Shown here in pieces: positions 33,597 through 44,428 of a stretch of 64,000 nucleotides of DNA. The stretch is taken from the NCBI GenBank assembly GCA_015501585.1, contig JADNRY010000028.1:1-64000 (forward strand). Reading direction: 5' to 3'. Each line of letters begins with the position of its first letter. Positions within the stretch are counted from its first letter, which is position 1. The position numbers were made by a program, and so were the translations under genes. Below the pieces are notes generated by a model, which ran no database searches, was not told the DNA's origin, and worked only from the letters and a program-made list of their open reading frames with translations. This DNA is from Rhodocollybia butyracea (taxonomy: Eukaryota; Basidiomycota; Agaricomycetes; Agaricales; Omphalotaceae).

Positions 33597-33969
33597 CATC
33601 AGGAAAAGCTGTTTTTGCCTAGGTGACCCCAGAGTGGCCTAAAGCAAACTAGGTGACCTATGAATCCTATGGCATCCTAGGAATTTGGGCTCGTCCCTTG
33701 CCAGTCAAGGCTCTTGAGGATTCCCTAGGCAAGCCTAGGTTTGCCCAGGTTTGCCCAGGTGCTCCTGGGGAACACCTGGGGAACACCTGGGCAAACCTGG
33801 GCAAACCTAGGCTTGTCCTGGGTCTGCCTAGGATACCCTAGGGAATCCTCAAGAGCCTTGACTGGCAAGGGACGAGCCCAAATTCCTAGGATGCCATAGA
33901 ACTCATAGGTCACCTAGTTTGCTTTAGGCCACTCTGGGGTCACCTAGGCAAAAACAGCTTTTCCTGATG
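33597..33969. mobile_element. foldback element, copy 2 (373 bp)
   Basis: Same ends and hairpin structure as copy 1 (CATCAGGAAAAGCTG...CAGCTTTTCCTGATG), same length, flanked by TA on both sides (33595-33596, 33970-33971). The centre has two GGGGAACACCT units between CCTAGG boxes. Inserted in transposon 2. Confidence 0.9.
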
Positions 33970-34123
33970 TACTATGTGTGCTGTATGCTACTTAATTGGG
34001 ATATGTATCAGTACTCTCGTCTCACAAGACCTATTACTTATATTATTGGATACACAACCTCAGCAGTGAGCACATATTATTAGATACACGGACATCAGAG
34101 ACCCAGCCGATCATGTGTCGCCG

Positions 34124-34198
34124 GACCAAGAACCTGTGATCGGCATCAGTGGTCTGATGAAAATGAAAAAAGTAACCTCGGCCAATCCGCCTACTTCA
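34124..34198 (-). repeat. right terminal inverted repeat of transposon 2
   Basis: Read on the minus strand it starts TGAAGTAGGCGG and contains GGCCGAGGTTAC and CCGATCACAGGTTCT. It is the uninterrupted partner of the left repeat (25160-25210 with 26600-26623) and serves as empty site for the element at 25211. Confidence 0.88.
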
Positions 34199-34437
34199 CT
34201 GGTATCTCCTTGGCAGTTTCGCGTACTTTACTTATATTCAGGACTTTCGTCCTTTCAGCCCTCAGTCGTTTGTATACGTACGATCTGAGGGTAAGCTTCT
34301 TTTATTTATATTACTATGAAACTTATACTTACGCTTATACTTTTAGCTAGTACTTATCCGTTTCACAGGTAATTATCTACTACAATACGAGTCGTTTGTA
34401 TACGTACGATCTGAGGCTAGTACTTATCCGTTTCACA
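34199..34437 (+). repeat. right part of the split copia LTR
   Basis: Resumes the LTR interrupted at 20383 and ends TTTCACA. It contains the duplicated TTTGTATACGTACGATCTGAGG and ATCCGTTTCACA blocks that match the 837-899 extension of the LTR at 591. About 336 bp when joined to the left part. Confidence 0.75.
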
Positions 34438-35076
34438 GGGGATGAGTGAAGTATATGTGGCGGGGAACAAGTTGTAAGTTTGTTTCATCCCCAGGGAAAA
34501 GGATCGAAAGCTGAAGTTGACAGCTTCATATCAGGCCTATGAGCATTGTCAAGAGCATCATGACCACCATGGCAATCCGTCAAAGGCTACAACTTTGAGT
34601 ATGATACTAGAGATTATAGTCGTAATCCTCGATGATACGGCAAGAGAGTCACGTAAAGAATTCCAGGCCAAGGCTGACCGACCTACCCAAGCGAAAAGCT
34701 AGTCAGTCATAACTCATAATGACACGGCGCCATCGAAACAAACCTTGTTCGAAAGTCTGGTAAGATAGTAGTGGAATTGAGCAGCCCTCATAAGCCCTCA
34801 TACTTGTGCATATTAAATGTACCGCTTCATCACAATTTCAAAAACAGCAATAACGCGTTGTATTAGAAAGTATCAGTACCGACATGGTGCACCCTTTCTA
34901 AACAAACGAAGCAAGGAGCAAACGAAGCAAGGGCTGAGAACTTTCAGATCCGGACCACTTTAAACCCGCGCAAATACAACCAATCGGACTTTCAGATGTC
35001 CTCGACGGACCTCTGTTACTTTAGTTAGAGGTTTAGGGTGAAAAGAAAAAGAGCAACCTACTCAATCGTCCAGCTT
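34438..35076. other. gene-free spacer
   Basis: Short frames only. The sequence just before 35077 carries the intron-like CTAACTAAAGTAACAG on the minus strand, the 3' splice site that the secreted-protein genes share. Confidence 0.45.
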
Positions 35077-35454
35077 TTATTCGACACAGGAAAGTGTCAT
35101 CTCATCAAAGAACTCTTCAAAAAGATTGCCTCTCTGGTCTCCGTTAAAAGTGCAGACACTGACAGTGAATTGACCCATTTGACCCATGTGTTTGAACAAT
35201 TCGAGGACACAGTTTTCAGGAATGAATGTCAAGAACTTTACTCTCTCTGAACCAGGAGCCTTGACGGTTTTAATACTGATCTTCTTGGTGTAGTATGGAT
35301 CAAGGGCAGGAGACCCAGGTAGTAATCGAGGCTGAAGAGGAAGGGAATCACGTTGGGAATCATGCGCACGGTCGACAGGAACAGCGAGAACTGAGGTGAA
35401 AGTGGTGATGGCAATGGCGGCATAGAGCAGCAGCAAAGGGAGAGTTGTGCGCAT
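35077..35454 (-). CDS. small secreted protein, family copy 2
   Basis: 125 codons from the family start MRTTLPLLLLYAAIAITTFTS to the stop after MTLSCVE. A signal peptide ends near VLAVPVD. The mature protein (about 100 residues) has the family features FIPENCVLELFKHM and a terminal LSC, but the central IVIxAYDA segment is changed to ISIKTVKAPGS. The in-frame upstream codons to 35544 belong to the leader. An intron donor (GTAGGTTGC) lies just after the stop, where copies 1, 3 and 7 splice into a second exon. Function unknown. Confidence 0.72.
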   Translation of the reverse strand: MRTTLPLLLLYAAIAITTFTSVLAVPVDRAHDSQRDSLPLQPRLLPGSPALDPYYTKKISIKTVKAPGSERVKFLTFIPENCVLELFKHMGQMGQFTVSVCTFNGDQRGNLFEEFFDEMTLSCVE

Positions 35455-35579
35455 GTTTGTTTGGATTCGAGACCAGCTCAATTTCAGGAGATAAGACCAG
35501 CTCGTTGGGTGTTGAAAGAAGGGAGACTGACATCCGCGTGTCATGTAAAGGTATCTCGGTCCAATGGTCCGGTGTTCTC

Positions 35580-37340
35580 ACATTTCGCTAATGATGCCGC
35601 TGTTCGCTTGTGCGCCACCACTAGCTAGGACAAGACTACTCTAGCAGGAATTGACCTTGATTGTATGGCAAGGGGGACAGGACAATGATTGTACAGCACC
35701 AAACCATGGACAGTACTCACCTGTAAGTACTTACCCAAAACAATAATCACAAGAAGGGACTAGCGGGGACCAGCGTTATCAAATGAGCCTCGCCAGCATG
35801 CTCAGAGTCTTGCCCACTGTTTTCCAACATTTTGTATAAAGTGCTTTGAATACGGCCGAAGATGAAGAATATCCAAAAGTTTCACGAGCGAGGTCAACTG
35901 GCAGGTCTTCAAGCTTCAAAGCTTCAGCTTCGATGCTGGTTACCCGATACCAGAGCTTTGGTGAGAGTTAGAAATATCCTAGTCCGTTGGTAGTTACTTT
36001 CAAATGAGCCACGCCTTTGATGACTGGCATGGCGGTAAGTACGAGAAGGTGGGATGGAGGCCTGAAGATTGCCATGCTGAGTGCGTAGTTCGACGAGCAA
36101 AGACAGATCAAGTGAGTATGAACAGTCGGTGGATGAGGAACAGCATCGCAGTTGCGGAGGCCTCAGTACTCATTTCACCATACTCCTTTCGAATTCAGAG
36201 TTCTGGTCTAGAAAGAACATGGTATCGATGAGCGCTGAATGAAAGATAATCGATAAAACAAAATGTAAGATTTTTCCTGTCTATCTACCCGTTCAACTTT
36301 GTATGGTGATAGTTTTCCTGTGGTAAAACCCTGAATAGGTGGATCAGTGCGCCTGATGATGTGAGTAGGAATCCGATATTCCAGCAATATTAATTCTTCC
36401 TCCTCCTCCAGCTTATTTTTCTAGCAGCTTTCTCTATGCGGCGTACATTCTGTCAGGTAATAATTGATAAAGCTTTGGACAGTTTTGCCAGTGCGTTTCG
36501 TACCATTACTTGCTGCTTTAAGTTTCTTCTACCTAATCTAGGCTGTTTGGGTGAAATAGCATTTCCATGAAGTTCCGAGAAATTTTCTGGAGTCCCTCGC
36601 TGAAGATGAGCAACGCCAGTTCGAAAGCAACACACCATTCAGAGACTTTATGCAGAGACGAATTCGATATCTCTCGTCGAACAATCATTTATGTTTGTAA
36701 ATGGTAAACTATCGAGGAAAACTATCTTGAAGGAGAACATGATGGCTGATAAATCCTTGCAAACGAATAAACCGTCGAAATGGTGGACAACGGTATAGGC
36801 TAAGCCAATTGATTGTATTTTCGAACAAAAAAACCGGGATCAGGGGCATTGTGGTCACTGTGGACGCATGAGTATAACACTATCGAGAGTGTACCTCACA
36901 AGGAAATTTCTTCCAGACACCAACGGAAGATGCCAAGTCGGCTGGAAGGAGTCTAACACTTAAAACTGCACCTGTTGTATCTTCTGCTGCATCGCTGCCT
37001 GCTACGAGCCCAGCCTGCAACTCCATCCCAGTCCAATCTCGGATTTAATCGTGACTTTCGTTCACAGTTCCCACTACTACGAAGGATGATCGATGATGTA
37101 CCATCAATAAGCTCTGCGTCTGAGAATATGCATATCAGTTTCAATGCCTCAAGTACTCTGAAGTCCCGTCTAAGCACCGTACAGCTTCGGAAGCGACAAC
37201 AATACGGTTGGATTAGAAGTATGGGAACTACTTACTGCAACCCCAGTTTCCAAACCGTTGAGGGCAGGAACCCACACAAACGCACTGACTCTACAAGTTG
37301 ATGGGAGCGGCTGGAAATAGTGGCCGACAATGGCTCCAGC
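35580..37340. other. decayed cluster-associated DNA
   Basis: 35590-35830 repeats 19560-19800; 36440-36700 and 37000-37260 resemble 17000-17420 and 41190-41350 (CTACCTAACCTAGGCTGTTTAGG; AACACACCATTCAGAGACTTTA in parts). ORFs up to 108 codons have no domain. No gene called. Confidence 0.5.
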
Positions 37341-37952
37341 TCACCCACTTGGTGCTCCAGCCGCTATCAAATGCTCGACCTGAGCCATGTTAGCCTGTTA
37401 CTCGAGTCAGAAATTCAGTGTGAAGAAAAGGAGCAAGAAACTTACTTTATGCCCATGCGGGAAACAGATAACAGACAGGTAGTTATAGACCCCACCAAGA
37501 TCAAGATGCTCATTCGCGGCCTGTCCGACGCCATAGATCGTATGGGTGCCGTCGCAAACTTCCTCTCCATGCTCTATGATTATTTTTTCCGCTTCGAGCA
37601 AACAGTTTTTTGGAAAGGCCTTCAAAAACACCCCTTTCGCCGTCTTCTCAGCATGGACGCGTTCAAAATGAAGGAATATGCCAGGAGTTGACCCCTCAAC
37701 AGGCTTGTTCAAAACTGGTCCGAGTATGCCTGTCGGTTTATCGTCGGCACTTAAGAACTGGATACTGATTAGTTCGTTGTACAGTGAATCATCATGGGAG
37801 CTAGATGGCGGATGACCGGCGGCCTGCGGGTTGCCATATGGCGAGGCGCCATGGATAGGGAGGGAGGGATGATTCATAGGAACAGCGAGAACGCAGTCGG
37901 TGATAGCTAGGATGGCATAGAGCAGCAGAGAAGGAAAAGCAGTTGTGCGCAT
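37341..37952 (-). CDS. small secreted protein, family copy 3
   Basis: Exon 1 37952-37446 (169 codons) and exon 2 37394-37341, with a 51 nt intron (GTAAGTTTC...GAGTAACAG). The signal peptide is MRTTAFPSLLLYAILAIT to about residue 25, followed by a longer Pro/His/Ser-rich spacer than in other copies (NHPSLPIHGASPYGNP). Then come LISIQFLSADDKPTG, AFPKNCLLEAEKI and LSVICFPHGHK, holding both family cysteines. Exon 2 adds ANMAQVEHLIAAGAPSG. The start is chosen by homology with the other copies. Secreted, function unknown. Confidence 0.75.
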
Positions 37953-37999
37953 ATTTTTCGTGGTAGAGACCAGCTCGACGTATGACTGATGAGTTTTAG

Positions 38000-38750
38000 A
38001 AGACAAGACCAGCTCGTTGGGGATTGAAAGAAGGAGAATCCCAAAGATGCAGGTTCATGATGAAACGGTACTTAAACCACCCTGGATGGCGAATGGCTCT
38101 CATCAAGACTCTGGTCCCATTGAATATCCATATCCATATTTCACCGCAATATGCCTTTTAGGATTGTTCGAACTCCTAATCGTACTGTCTGGTACTGTCC
38201 ACAGTTTAGTGCTAACCTTGAGCTTGGAGGGTGACCAAGGTGACTGAAAATGGCGCAAGAATAAATCAAGGGTTAGTTGCAACAGGTCGCAACATGTGGG
38301 GCGCATCAGTTTGAGCATTCGTAATTTTTGCCACAAACAAAAACTCGGCTCCGCCTACCATATGCTCAGGCGCGACATCCTGTAAACATCCTCGAGTAAT
38401 TCCCAAGCCCCCATACTTACTTATTATTATGAACGGGTCAAACGGCACACAAGGTATATTCATGGCTAATCATGTCGATCCCGTTGGCTTGTTACCTTGT
38501 GCAGTTTCCCATTAATGTCATATCAAGCATTACCGCCTAACCACAGCTTCGACAGTAATAACACTGTTAGATATACTACTTTGAACCCTTTCCAAACCAA
38601 TGAAAGCAGGATCCAGATGACTTTATGTAAACCCGCGCAAACGCCAACTCTACAGGGCGATCCAGCGCGCAATTTATATCCTTGACCATCGATGATAGAT
38701 CTCTGTGACTCTGTCACTCAAGTTGGAGAATTGGGGTGAAAACAAAAAAC
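38000..38750. other. cluster repeat unit upstream of copy 3
   Basis: Contains GGGTGACC...AAAATGGCGCAAGAAT and GCGCGACATCCTG, a motif pair that recurs at 43320-43530, 45340-45535, 48770 and 52970-53035. No gene. Confidence 0.5.
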
Positions 38751-38764
38751 TAGGGATCATATAT

Positions 38765-39041
38765 GATAGGCCGCGATAACGATTTTGTGGGAGCAGTATA
38801 TGAAGGAGGGCTAGGTGAAAGTAATCGAAGTTGGACAGGATGGGATGAACGATCGACAGAAGGGAATCACGACCGACAGAAGGGAATCACGACGACAGAA
38901 GGGAATCACGACCGACAGAAGGGAATCACGACCGACAGAAGGGAATCACGACCGACAGAAGGGAATCACGACCGACAGAAGGGAATCATGACCGACAGGA
39001 ACAGGTGGCAGCTGTGACAAAATAGAGCAGCAGCGATGCAT
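38765..39041 (-). pseudogene. decayed secreted-protein copy with expanded minisatellite
   Basis: From ATG at 39041 the frame keeps the family's AAACAAACATG leader and a CTGCTGCTCTATT..CACAGCTGCC signal-peptide stretch, then GTTCCTGTCGGTC. The segment that codes for the start of the mature protein in copy 2 (GTCGACCGTGCGCATGATTCCC) has expanded to about seven 20 bp units at 38851-38998. Twenty is not a multiple of three, so the frame is lost. No downstream cysteine motifs are recognisable. Confidence 0.55.
38851..38998. repeat. minisatellite, 20 bp unit GACCGACAGAAGGGAATCAC
   Basis: About 7.4 head-to-tail copies, one shortened to 19 bp (38891), nearly identical to each other, so recently expanded. 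It lies inside a decayed secreted-protein gene. Confidence 0.92.
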
Positions 39042-39431
39042 GTTTGTTTCGATTTTTCGTGGATAGTCCTAGGCTAGATCAGCTTGACGTACATATGGCT
39101 TGAAGAGTTTTAAGAGACAAAACCAGCTTGCTGAAAGAAGAGAGACGAAAAGGGCTCGGCGTTCACGCGTTCACGTCGCATTGTGGTATACATCCACGGT
39201 ATGAAGCTACTAAGTATGGTGATCCGAAGTGGAATCTGGATCCCGGAAGAAGGAATTTTACTGGACGGATGGGAAGGCTTGAGAGTTGGGGAGAGGGGAG
39301 AATAACAGTTCGACTATTGCTGCCTTTGATAGCTGACGAGGTGTTATTTAAATTATCAGCTATCTGTCCAAGGTGTACGCGAAAATGGGATGGAGGAGGT
39401 CCGAAGATGTCGATGAGCGCTGGCTTTGTCC

Positions 39432-39514
39432 GCTGACGAGAAGCGTCTGAAGGGGTGATGGATGCTCTAGACGCTGGTGCGAATGTGAACGCGACTGATG
39501 TGTCAGGAGGGTAA
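39432..39514 (+). pseudogene. possible ankyrin-repeat fragment
   Basis: Plus-strand translation gives VMDALDAGANVNATDVSGG, which matches the second helix and loop of an ankyrin repeat (ALxAGAxVNxxDxxG), followed by a possible GTAATGTG donor. Only one repeat is visible and stop codons lie upstream. A relic at most. Confidence 0.4.
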
Positions 39515-39519
39515 TGTGT

Positions 39520-42196
39520 GAGATAGCTGGGTTACAGTGCGCGTGTCTTCCACCGTTTTACTCTTTCAGCGTTCTGAAACTCACTCAGAGCGCGCAGTTT
39601 GACGTTCAATGACAGACCAGACAAGGACTAGTACTAGATTCCTAAACTGTTTACTATTTCAGTTTCTCGAGTGTATAATAATCAAAAGAACACTCGCCGA
39701 AGTTCCGGATCCAAAATACTTTCTGATTCCCCTTCTTCCACTGTTCTACCGCAATAGCGAAACAAGATGCGAGATTTTCCCTATCCGCTGCCCTCTACCT
39801 GTTCAACTTTCCATAGCAGTGGTTCTCGTGCAATGTGGTGGAGTCCAGTGCGTCTGTTGGTATCCGATGTTCCAGTTACAGCCTTCCCCGATGCGCCGGG
39901 CATTCCATCAGGTAATAATTAAAGAAGCTTGAAGCCTAAAGTACGTCTCGGATGTGTCGATGCAAGGTGAGCCAACTCTACCGGTTCTAGGACAGAAAGT
40001 GCTTTCACAGAGGTGATGGTAGCGTGTTAACGCCTGAGTATGCGGGCCGGAATTTCGTTGCGATTAGCGCTCGCTCTCAGTCTTTCCCCATGTACAACAA
40101 CGAAGAAAAGGATGCGATTTTGGGCCTCAATGGATTTTCAAAGCATTCTTGCCAGATCTCAATATACCTAGCGGTGCTCTTACCAGCTCAGAAGTTCCGG
40201 ACTCAGCCCGAACGCGATTCACAACGTTAACTTCAGGTCAGATAGCCATGGAAATGCCCCAGGAGGATCCCTACCATATACCAAAATTTGATATCTTATA
40301 GGGAATACCGAAGAAGAGGTTATCCCTGCGACGAGTTTTTGATTTTTTCAGTTTGTTACCGATCAGCCAAACATCGCTACCAGCCAGCAATCCCTCTTTC
40401 TATGTCGTGCGGCCTCGTATCGGGTTCGACGTCTTGCTCACGATACTAGGAAACAAGAATATGCATGTCCTCACACCGGGTTCAAGAAGCCAGTTACTTC
40501 TTTCATACGCGATTACTCTGGGCAGACGATACAGGGTAAGTACTACATGCGCGTCTTCTCTGTAGAGACTGTTTTCAGGCGTCCGGGAGTCTCATCTCCT
40601 GCTTCGATGTTCTCCAGATCAAGATATAGTGAAATCTACGCAGTATGTGACTTTTGCTCACTCGGGTTCTACTGTGTATTCACCAACAGAATAGTCAACA
40701 GAAAATGCTCCAAATTTGTTCGGTGTAAAGCCGCTGGAAGACTTTGAGCGGAACCGTTACCACAGGCGAAATGACTACATATCGCCGATGCGTTTTTTTC
40801 GTTCGTCCACTTATCTGTTCACGCAATCTTGAATGGAAGCTTACGAGTGGATATGCACGATGTCTCCTTTTTTCAATTGCAGATATCCTCTTAACTTCAC
40901 AAGCATAAACCGCAAGTTGTGACGAATTTCTTTTTATACTTTTCAGGCCTTTCAACTCCTCTCTGTAACCAAACAAGTCGGAAATCAATATGCAAACCTT
41001 TTGAATACAGTGACGCGGTGAGAATACAGCTGCGCTGCAGTACGAAGATGGAGTGAAAAAGCGCTTCGCTGAAGACATCTATCAGCGTTGCTCAGCTTTT
41101 GAGCAAGATCAAGGTCTAGATTTTAGGTTTAGTGACCTGTCCATGGGATACACCGACCAGACACTGACTGTAATAGACAATTTTTCTGGTACGTTTCGTA
41201 CCTTTAATGCTGCTCTCTTCTACCTAACCTAGGCTGTTTAGGTGAAATAGCATATCCAATTGGAAGAAAAAAACTTCTTAAAGTCCGTCGCTGAAGGTGG
41301 GCGGTGCCAGTTCGAAAGCAACACACCATCCAGAGACTTTACCCAGCTCGATTCCAACCGTGAAGATAATGTTGTCCCATCAGAATGCTCCCGTCTGTTG
41401 AAATTCTTCCAGCACGCCACTTGTCCTGGATAATTCCTCAGATAATGTTTTGGAAACCGGGAACGCCTCAAGAACGGTTCCACTCCCAGAGACGAGTTCA
41501 ATCTTTCGATCAATATTACCTTGGCGTAAATGCTCGTAAAAGATGGAGGACGACACCAGGTGCGAGAAATTTCAATCAGCTCACGCCTACCTGGACTTTT
41601 TTTTGAAATAACAAGCTCGCCGCACGATCTTTCCTGCTCACATCTTTCCCAGTCGAATCTCGTGTTCAGTCAAGGACCTCTATCAACACTCCCCAGTACC
41701 AATCCTCTAGTCACTGTAACTACGGCAAATGACGATCAGACGATGTACCATTGACAAGGCATACGAGAATAAATAGACATTGTCCTGAACCAGGTGTAGC
41801 TGCTATAGGCCACGGAATGGTCGTTCCTCAGATGGAGAGTCATGTTGACCTCGTTGAAGCGTACTCGATATCCATCTTTCCGTCCGACATCGCCGCTTGT
41901 TATATACCTTGTCTATGTTCTACGATACCTATCTTTGCGCATATCCTCAAGTACCGCCCTGATCACAGCGTTAGAACCAACAGCAGCACGATTGGATTAG
42001 AAGTAGTGGTACTATCGCAACCCAGAAGAGGTTAGGAGTTGGGCGAGATACATTCCGATCTAGACGACTTTAATCCGCTCAACCCGCTCAAACGAATCTC
42101 TACCCCGGACTTTCACGTTTCCTAAATCATGCCATAGGCACCTGTTACTCCAGTTAGATTCGCAGTGAAGAAAAAGGAGCAGAAAACTTACTATGT
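39520..42196. other. decayed cluster-associated DNA
   Basis: 40075-40215 resembles 16570-16700 (GATGCGATTTTGGGCCTCAA; CTCAATATACCTAG; CTCAGCCCGAACGCGAT). 41380-41480 resembles 17460-17560, and 41700-42020 resembles 43870-44230. ORFs of 60-127 codons on both strands show no domain. Probably degraded copies of one unit. No gene called. Confidence 0.5.
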
Positions 42197-42745
42197 CTAC
42201 AGGTAACGATATCCATCACATGTAACACACAGATGGTAAATGTACTTCAAACCCTTAAACCGATGGATTAGAGCTGAGTTTAGTTGTCCATAAATAGTGT
42301 CCACTGCTTCTTCTGGTCCCCATGCTTCGAGCATACATTGTGTAGGCAAGGATTTATCCAACCTCACTTCCACCGAATTGTGGGGAACATCCGTGCAAGC
42401 AGAATGAATCTTCCCGTCCGGATCGACCTGGGTAGGCTTGCTAGTTGTTTTGAGTGTGCCTGTCTCTTTATTATGGGCATCATAGGCAGTGATAACGATT
42501 TCGTCGTATGCAGCAGGATTGACAGAACCATATACGACAACGCCTTTTTGGACAGAACCTTTTTTAGTTATGACAGGACCTTGTTGGATCCAATTTTTAG
42601 CGACATAATTATGGGAATCGTGGACAGGATTATCGGGATCGCGGACAGAACCACTGGCGACCTCGACAGGAAGAGCGACGACGGAAGTGAAAGTGGTGAC
42701 AGCTATGACAGCATAGAGCAGCATAGAAGGAAAAGCGGTACGCAT
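42197..42745 (-). CDS. small secreted protein, family copy 4
   Basis: 182 codons from MRTAFPSMLLYAVIAVTTFTS; signal peptide to about VVALPVE. A longer N-terminal spacer (DPDNPVHDSHNYVAK, WIQQGPVITKKGSVQKG) precedes the family core EIVITAYDAHNKETGTLKTT, SLPTQCMLEAWG and HLCVTCDGY. One more cysteine pair is present (SACTDV and CVTC). The stop TAG is followed within 10 nt by the conserved donor GTAAGTTTTC, so the intron is in the 3' UTR here. The leader frame extends to 42880 but is the shared promoter region. Confidence 0.75.
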   Translation of the reverse strand: MRTAFPSMLLYAVIAVTTFTSVVALPVEVASGSVRDPDNPVHDSHNYVAKNWIQQGPVITKKGSVQKGVVVYGSVNPAAYDEIVITAYDAHNKETGTLKTTSKPTQVDPDGKIHSACTDVPHNSVEVRLDKSLPTQCMLEAWGPEEAVDTIYGQLNSALIHRFKGLKYIYHLCVTCDGYRYL

Positions 42746-42899
42746 TGTTGCTCGGATTTTTTTCGTGTGTGGGTGGAGGGAGACCGGCTCGACGTATGAC
42801 TGAAGGATTTCAGGAGCAAGACCAGCTTGTTGGGGATCGAAAGATAGGAGATTCTCGAGTTTTAAGTGTCTCGAAACCAATGCAGGTTCATCGCCCGAT

Positions 42900-44428
42900 A
42901 AGAACCGAAGCTGGCCCCGGAAAGCCCTAGAAAGCCCCAGAAAAGTTCATGGTCCGGCGGCTCTCCGATATTTCAAATGTTGAGGTAAGTATCCTCGGGA
43001 GGGAGAGGAGTTTCATCTAATTGCGGTAAAAATCGCGAATAATCTGCTCACAGATGCTCATCTGACACCTATGCTCACGAGCGCCGCTGAAGAATGCCTG
43101 ATCGTCGATAAATAGCCGGATGTGTATATGCATGCCCTTACAGCGTACGAAACGTTGAGGCTGTGGGGCCACTGGGAAACATCGAGCAAGACCCTCAATG
43201 GCGAGGCTCTCCTCAAGAGTCTGGTCCCTTGTGTTACTGTATCCATATTTCACCACAATATGCCTTTTTAGGATTAGTTTGAACTCCTTAGTCGCACTGA
43301 GACTATCCATAGTCTAGTGCTAACATTGGAGGGTGGCCGAAAATGGCGCAAGAATCAAGGGTTAGTAGCCTTTAGTAGCATTATGCGACAGCGGACCCAA
43401 GCACTGCCCCGAGAGCCCAGCCAGCATCAGCTCTTATTTGAAGCATTCGTGATTTTTGCCACTGATATCAACAAATAATCAGCTCAAGCCTCAGTCTACC
43501 GTGCGCGCTAGCGCGAGTGACATCCTGCGAGCATCCCAAACCGGAACAGGTCAAACGGGACACAAGGTGTATTCATGGAGAGTCATGTCCCCCGTCTGTT
43601 TGTTACCTTGTGTAGTCAATGTCAAATCAAGCATTACCAGCCGGCTAGCCACAGCTTCGAAAGCAATATTAACGTGGTTGGGTTGAAGGGCATTAGTACT
43701 AGGACCTTGATGAGCTGTTTTAGAAGCAACAGCAACACGATTGGATTACTATCGCAACCCCGATGAGGGCAGGAGTTTGGCGAGATACATTCTCAGATTC
43801 GGGTGACTTCAACCCAACTCAACCCACCTCCTTCCAGCTTCAACTCCATCCCAATCGAATCTTGTATTCAACGGTAGACTTATATCAGCACTTGCCACTA
43901 CCAAGAGTCCTCTGGCCACTAGTCTGCCTATAACTACTGCGAATGACGATCAGACGATGGACCATTGGCAAGCTCTGCGTCGGAGAGTAAATTAAGAACC
44001 AGGCGTAACACATAAGTCTGCAGGCCATAAAATTGGCATTCCTCAGTGGGCTGCGGCAGCATGGAGAGTCATGTTGACCTCGTTGAAGCATACTCGATAT
44101 CCATCTTTCTGTCCGACATTGCTGTTCGTTGCACACCCTATGTTCTACGAAACCTATCTTTGGGCATATCCTCAAGTACCGCCCTGATCACAGCTTTAGA
44201 AGTAACAGCAACACGATTGGATTAGAAGTAGTAGTATACTATCGCAACCCCGATGAGGGCAAGAGTTGTGCGAGATACATTCAGATCCAGACGACTTTGA
44301 CCCACTCAACCCACTCAACTCGCCCAAACGAATCTCTACCCCAGGACGTTCACGTCTCCTAGACCATAGTATGCCCCTGTTAATACTCCAGTCAGATTCG
44401 CAGTGAAGAAAAAGGAGCAGAAAACTTA
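42900..44428. other. cluster repeat unit without intact gene
   Basis: Holds the AAAATGGCGCAAGAATCAAGGG motif (43340) and the 43870-44230 segment paralogous to 41700-42020. Short frames only. Confidence 0.5.

Larger units (their letters stand above)
25160..34198. mobile_element. DNA transposon 2 with alpha-kinase and integrase genes (9.04 kb with insertions)
   Basis: Terminal inverted repeats of about 75 bp start TGAAGTAGGCGGATTGGCCG. The left one is 25160-25210 plus 26600-26623, split by the element at 25211; the right one is 34124-34198. They differ at one visible position. CTGGTA flanks both ends (25154-25159, 34199-34204), a 6 bp target duplication. It inserted at the right edge of transposon 1, in the copia LTR target. 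Removing the four later insertions (1387, 1477, 1429 and 373 bp plus their duplications) leaves about 4.35 kb, close to transposon 1. The interior holds the same head-to-head kinase and integrase pair. Boundaries are well supported; membership in one family with transposon 1 rests on gene content and layout. Confidence 0.85.

Noticed and set aside
38851..38998. Possible CRISPR-like array
   Set aside because: Head-to-tail 20 bp units without spacers, in a fungal genome and inside a decayed gene: a minisatellite.
41238..42035. Several ORFs of 70-95 codons on both strands
   Set aside because: Located in degraded duplicated DNA; no domain, no splice pattern, not conserved as frames in the paralogous segments.
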